Below are positions 6,660 to 9,349 of a stretch of 9,349 bases of DNA, piece by piece (within the stretch, counting starts at the first letter, position 1; each line of letters starts with the position of its first letter). The position numbers and the translations under genes were made by a program. The stretch comes from Betaproteobacteria bacterium (GTDB lineage Bacteria > Pseudomonadota > Gammaproteobacteria > Burkholderiales > SG8-39), in NCBI GenBank assembly GCA_029858545.1, contig JAOUFA010000125.1, positions 1 to 9,349 of the forward strand. Reading direction: 5' to 3'. The notes under the pieces were generated by a model. It made no database searches and was not told where the DNA came from. It saw only the letters and a list, made by a program, of their open reading frames with translations.

Positions 6660-6688
6660 ACTCTAATTGATTATTCCGCCGTTTTCTA
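6660..6688 (-). promoter_or_regulatory. Candidate sigma70-type promoter for hfq
   Basis: On the minus strand TAGAAA (6688-6683) and TAGAGT (6665-6660) are separated by exactly 17 nt. Each matches 4 of 6 positions of the -35 and -10 consensus. Transcription would start near 6653, giving a leader of about 28 nt that includes the AAGGA site. An overlapping alternative -10, AATAAT (6675-6670), matches 5 of 6 but has a weaker -35. The AT-rich stretch stands out from the GC-rich surroundings. This is a pattern match only. Confidence 0.35.
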
Positions 6689-6698
6689 GCACGGCGAA
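6675..6698 (-). repeat. Hairpin between aroC and hfq
   Basis: Arms TTCGCCGT (6698-6691) and ACGGCGGA (6682-6675) form 8 bp, one of them G-U, around an 8-nt loop. The following bases are AT-rich but contain no U-run, so terminator function for aroC is doubtful. It overlaps the candidate -35 element of hfq. Confidence 0.4.
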
Positions 6699-6710
6699 GC
6701 AAATTCCCCG

Positions 6711-6728
6711 GCCGGTAATCTACCCGGC
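6711..6728 (-). repeat. Small hairpin across the aroC stop codon
   Basis: On the minus strand GCC-GGTA and TACC-GGC pair around the loop GAT with one bulged G, giving 7 bp that span the aroC TAG (6722-6720). It is followed after a few bases by AATTT, which is too short and distant for a convincing intrinsic terminator. Confidence 0.3.
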
Positions 6729-7817
6729 ACCGCGCAAGGGTTCGACCGGCGGCGTCACGTCGCCACACTGCGCCCGATGCCGCAATGCATGATCCATCAG
6801 CACGCAGGCGAGCATCGCCTCGGCGATCGGTGTGGCGCGGATGCCGACACAGGGGTCATGCCGCCCCTCGGTGGCAACGCTCGTCGCCTGGCCGTTGGTA
6901 TCGATACTGCGTCTCGGAATGCGAATGCTGGAGGTCGGCTTCAGCGCGATCGAGACGCGGATCTCCTGGCCGGTCGAGATGCCGCCCAGGATTCCTCCGC
7001 TGTGATTCGAGACAAAACCCTTCGGCGTCATTTCGTCGCCGTGCTCGCTGCCTTTTTGTCCGATCGCCGCGAATCCGGCGCCGATTTCGACGCCCTTCAC
7101 CGCGTTGATCGACATCATTGCCGCCGCGAGGTCGGCGTCCAGACGCCCGTAGACCGGCTCGCCCCAGCCGACCGGGACGTTCTCGGCGACCACGTTCACC
7201 CGCGCGCCGCACGAGTCGCCGCTCTTTCTCAGTGCGTCGAGATAGGCCTCGAGCTCCGGGATCACCGCCGGATCGGGTGCGAAAAACGGGTTGGACTCGA
7301 CCGCGTCCCAGCTGCGCAGTGCGATGGGTATGTTTCCGAGTTGCGCGAGGTAGCCGCGCACGCGCACGCCATGCCGTAGCGCCAGCCACTTCTTGGCGAT
7401 CGCGCCGGCCGCCACGCGTACCAGGGTCTCGCGCGCCGAAGCGCGTCCGCCGCCGCGCGGATCGCGCAGGCCGTATTTCTGGAAATAGGTGTAGTCGGCG
7501 TGGCCGGGGCGGAACTTGGCGGCGATCGCGGCGTAGTCCTTGGAGCGCTGGTCCTCGTTGCGCACGAGAAAGCCGATCGGCGTGCCGGTGCTGCGGCCCT
7601 CGTAGACTCCGGAGAGGATTTCTACGCGGTCCGATTCGCGCCGCTGGGTCACATGGCGCGAACTGCCGGGTTTGCGGCGATCGAGATCCTTCTGAAGATC
7701 GGCCTCGGACAGTTCGAGACCCGGAGGGCAGCCGTCGACCACGCCGCCGAGCGCGGGGCCGTGCGACTCGCCGAACGACGTGACACAAAAGAGCGTGCCG
7801 AAAGTATTGCCCGACAT
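6720..7817 (-). CDS. aroC: Chorismate synthase AroC
   Basis: AroC is the cytoplasmic, reduced-FMN-dependent enzyme that converts EPSP to chorismate, the last shikimate-pathway step before aromatic amino acids, folate and quinones. Family signatures, numbered from the chosen start, are GESHG at 16-20, SRHVTQRRESDRVEILSG at 53-70, FRPGHADYTY at 102-111, GGGRASARET at 122-131, SNHSGGILGGISTG at 270-283 and EGRHDPC at 317-323. The frame is open to 8015, inside the amidohydrolase gene, but the family begins MSGNTFG. I therefore take the ATG at 7817-7815, giving 365 residues, the usual length. No strong Shine-Dalgarno sequence is visible before it. The gene follows the amidohydrolase after 76 nt and precedes hfq by 94 nt. 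It may be transcribed with the amidohydrolase. Confidence 0.97.
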   Translation of the reverse strand: MSGNTFGTLFCVTSFGESHGPALGGVVDGCPPGLELSEADLQKDLDRRKPGSSRHVTQRRESDRVEILSGVYEGRSTGTPIGFLVRNEDQRSKDYAAIAAKFRPGHADYTYFQKYGLRDPRGGGRASARETLVRVAAGAIAKKWLALRHGVRVRGYLAQLGNIPIALRSWDAVESNPFFAPDPAVIPELEAYLDALRKSGDSCGARVNVVAENVPVGWGEPVYGRLDADLAAAMMSINAVKGVEIGAGFAAIGQKGSEHGDEMTPKGFVSNHSGGILGGISTGQEIRVSIALKPTSSIRIPRRSIDTNGQATSVATEGRHDPCVGIRATPIAEAMLACVLMDHALRHRAQCGDVTPPVEPLRGAG

Positions 7818-7855
7818 GCGGGCAAGCTTAGCACAGGGGTCTGCAATGTCCTTGC

Positions 7856-7892
7856 CCCGGCCTCTCACCGGGATGGTCGGGAGAATTCCCGA
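7856..7892 (-). repeat. Two tandem hairpins in the aroC leader
   Basis: The first, 1 nt after the amidohydrolase stop, pairs TCGGGA (7892-7887) with TCCCGA (7882-7877) over the loop ATTC, a perfect 6-bp stem. The second pairs CCCGG (7872-7868) with CCGGG (7860-7856) over a 7-nt loop. Neither has a U-tract. They fill half of the spacer before aroC. They could be a weak terminator, a processing site or a leader structure. No aromatic-codon leader peptide is apparent. Confidence 0.4.
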
Positions 7893-7893
7893 T

Positions 7894-9180
7894 TCAGGAG
7901 GGCACGCGCGAAGGATCGCCGCGTCGGGCGAGACGCTCCAATCGGGGGGGATCGGCGAAAAAGTCCCGTGTGCGGAATACCTGCGCGTCGAACGCATGGC
8001 CCGCGGAACGCACATGGCGCTTGAGGACGAAGTCGAACAGCAGGGGGTTGTAGGTCCGGATCTCGCTCAGGATCGGCGCGGCGCTCGCGTCCAGCAATCC
8101 GATCGACACCAGGTATTCGACCGAGAATACGGGCATCAGCCCGGGTAGCGGATAGTCCGAGCCGTTGAGCAGCCGCGCGTGCCAATCGGCGCGCGCGAGG
8201 ATGCTGGCGAGCGCTGCGCCGGCGCGATTGATCTGAGTTATCGCCGAGATATCGCCGAACAGGCGGTTCGCGTGACGCGGATCGTCCATCATGCGCGCGA
8301 ACAGGCCGAAACTCGCGACATAGGGGCCGTTCTCGCCGCGGTCGAGATCGCGGTCGGTTCCCATCGAGGCGCAGTGCGCGACCACCACGCGCACCCCTGC
8401 ATCGAGCGCGCGACGCAGGCGCAGGGGATTGCCCAGATCGTGCGCGTAATGTCCGACCACCGCGCGTTCCTCGCCGGCATGCGAGATGAGCGGCAGGTTC
8501 TCGCGCGCGAGCGCCGCATAGAAGCGATCGCAAAGCGGCGAGGCCGGATCGATGCCCATCGCCGCGGGCAGCCATTTCACCCCGCGCGCGCCGTCCCGCC
8601 GCGCCTCGGCGAGCGCCTCGACGCAGTCCGCGCGATAGGGATGGATCGACGCGATCCATTCGAAATAGCGCGGATGCGCGCGCGCGGTATCGCGCGCGTA
8701 GCCGTTGGGAACGTAGAAGGCGGTACGTTCCAGGTCGGCGCGGCCCGTTTCGTCGTACGCGCGCTCGAATGCGTACAGCATCATCTTCGTGCCGGGCCTC
8801 AGGCCGTCGATCAGATTGTGCATGCGCTCGACATAGGCTCGATCGACGCTGCCCGCCGCTTCGTGCGCGCAACCCGCATTGAGAAAGAAGATCCGCCGCA
8901 GGTACTCGGCGGGACTGAATACGCTTTGCATCCGGGGGTTGAGCCAGATGCCGCCGCCCGAATCGCCGGTGCCGGCGAGATGCGCATGCGTGTCCCAGAA
9001 CTGCGCCGGGTCGATGCCCTCCCACGCCGCGGCGACCAGTTCGTGCCCGGCGAGCCGCCCCGGCAAGCGCGCACCGCAGGGGTTCCACAGTCCCTGTTCC
9101 GGCCAGTATCGCCAGCCCGCGATTCCCGCCCCGCTCGCAGCGAACGCCGACGCGCCCAACAGGAAGTTACGTCGCTGCAA
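7894..9180 (-). CDS. Amidohydrolase-2 family protein with twin-arginine-like N-terminus
   Basis: This 428-residue protein has the layout of a metal-dependent TIM-barrel amidohydrolase (amidohydrolase-2/PF04909 type). Likely metal and catalytic residues are D63-T-H65-A-H67 on strand 1, Lys202 in GVKWLP, His234 in ISHAGEE, His269 in VVAHCASMG and Asp342 in LNGSDYP. The N-terminus MQRRNFLLGASAFAASGAGIAGW has a twin-arginine followed by a hydrophobic stretch, which suggests Tat export or membrane anchoring; a possible cleavage site after AFA at 12-14 is weak. The start is a TTG at 9180 with no clear Shine-Dalgarno sequence, chosen because it keeps the RR motif. It begins 14 nt after the CBS gene stop. 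The family includes decarboxylases and lactone or amide hydrolases, and I cannot assign a substrate. Family assignment is good, export moderately supported. Confidence 0.82.
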   Translation of the reverse strand: MQRRNFLLGASAFAASGAGIAGWRYWPEQGLWNPCGARLPGRLAGHELVAAAWEGIDPAQFWDTHAHLAGTGDSGGGIWLNPRMQSVFSPAEYLRRIFFLNAGCAHEAAGSVDRAYVERMHNLIDGLRPGTKMMLYAFERAYDETGRADLERTAFYVPNGYARDTARAHPRYFEWIASIHPYRADCVEALAEARRDGARGVKWLPAAMGIDPASPLCDRFYAALARENLPLISHAGEERAVVGHYAHDLGNPLRLRRALDAGVRVVVAHCASMGTDRDLDRGENGPYVASFGLFARMMDDPRHANRLFGDISAITQINRAGAALASILARADWHARLLNGSDYPLPGLMPVFSVEYLVSIGLLDASAAPILSEIRTYNPLLFDFVLKRHVRSAGHAFDAQVFRTRDFFADPPRLERLARRGDPSRVPS

Positions 9181-9194
9181 TTTTGGGATATCGG

Positions 9195-9349
9195 CTACGC
9201 CGGCCAGTTCTTGATGTAACCCTTCAGCATCTTGTTCTCGAATTCCTGCTCTTCGAGAATCGCCTTGGCCACGTCGCGAAACGAGATCACGCCGACGATC
9301 TGCCCTTCGTGCACGATGGGCAGATAGCGCGCGCCGCTCTCGAGCATGG
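9195..9349 (-). CDS. CBS-domain protein, C-terminal part (partial)
   Basis: The last 51 residues of a gene entering from the right edge are visible; the 5' part lies outside the window. The segment ARYLPIVHEGQIVGVISFRD is the second half of a CBS motif (strand YLPIV, turn, strand IVGVIS, FRD helix start). It is followed by a charged helix with EEQEFENKMLKGYIKNW and a stop (TAG, 9197-9195). CBS domains usually bind adenine nucleotides and regulate attached or partner proteins. The short tail after the CBS motif suggests a small stand-alone CBS protein, but the full architecture cannot be seen. It lies just upstream of the amidohydrolase and may be in the same transcript. Confidence 0.85.
   Translation of the reverse strand, partial: MLESGARYLPIVHEGQIVGVISFRDVAKAILEEQEFENKMLKGYIKNWPA

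Noticed and set aside
7818..8015. A 66-codon N-terminal extension of aroC.
   Set aside because: It overlaps the amidohydrolase 3' end in another frame and has no family similarity; chorismate synthases start at the MSGNTFG equivalent.
8179..9219. A 346-codon plus-strand open frame opposite the amidohydrolase.
   Set aside because: Composition is that of a shadow frame, and the minus strand carries a full set of amidohydrolase metal ligands.

Overview
The window reads as chromosomal housekeeping DNA from a high-GC proteobacterium, most likely a betaproteobacterium. Three things suggest this: the gene order hfq-hflX-hflK-hflC-DUF2065-hisZ-purA, the presence of a HisZ subunit (which goes with short-form HisG), and an Hfq with the LRKEH and PARAV segments I associate with Burkholderia-like Hfq. 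This rests on remembered family sequences, not a search. All recognisable genes lie on the minus strand, so transcription runs from right to left. Coding density is very high. I see no tRNA, rRNA, insertion sequence, phage gene or CRISPR array.

Layout in transcription order. The right edge (9349-9195) holds the last 51 residues of a CBS-domain protein. Next is a 428-residue amidohydrolase with a twin-arginine-like N-terminus (9180-7894), of unknown substrate. Then come a 76-nt leader with two small hairpins and aroC, chorismate synthase (7817-6720). A 94-nt gap with hairpins and a weak candidate promoter precedes hfq (6625-6386). It is followed by hflX (6323-5121), hflK (5031-3835), hflC (3838-2942), a 62-residue DUF2065/YjeT membrane protein (2847-2659), hisZ (2634-1453) and purA (1456-119). 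The last 118 bases hold no certain gene.

The cluster from hfq to purA looks like one operon. hflK/hflC overlap as ATGA and hisZ/purA as GTGA, so both pairs are probably translationally coupled. Its products cover RNA regulation (Hfq), ribosome rescue or GTPase function (HflX), control of membrane proteolysis by FtsH (HflK/HflC), histidine biosynthesis (HisZ) and purine biosynthesis (PurA).

I found no convincing new biological system. The points most worth a second look are the unknown exported-type amidohydrolase, a substituted linker motif in HflX, an unusual hflX start region (a good ribosome-binding motif separated from a TTG start by a perfect small hairpin), a run of hairpins without U-tracts sitting at or just after stop codons, and a very G-rich spacer between hflC and DUF2065.
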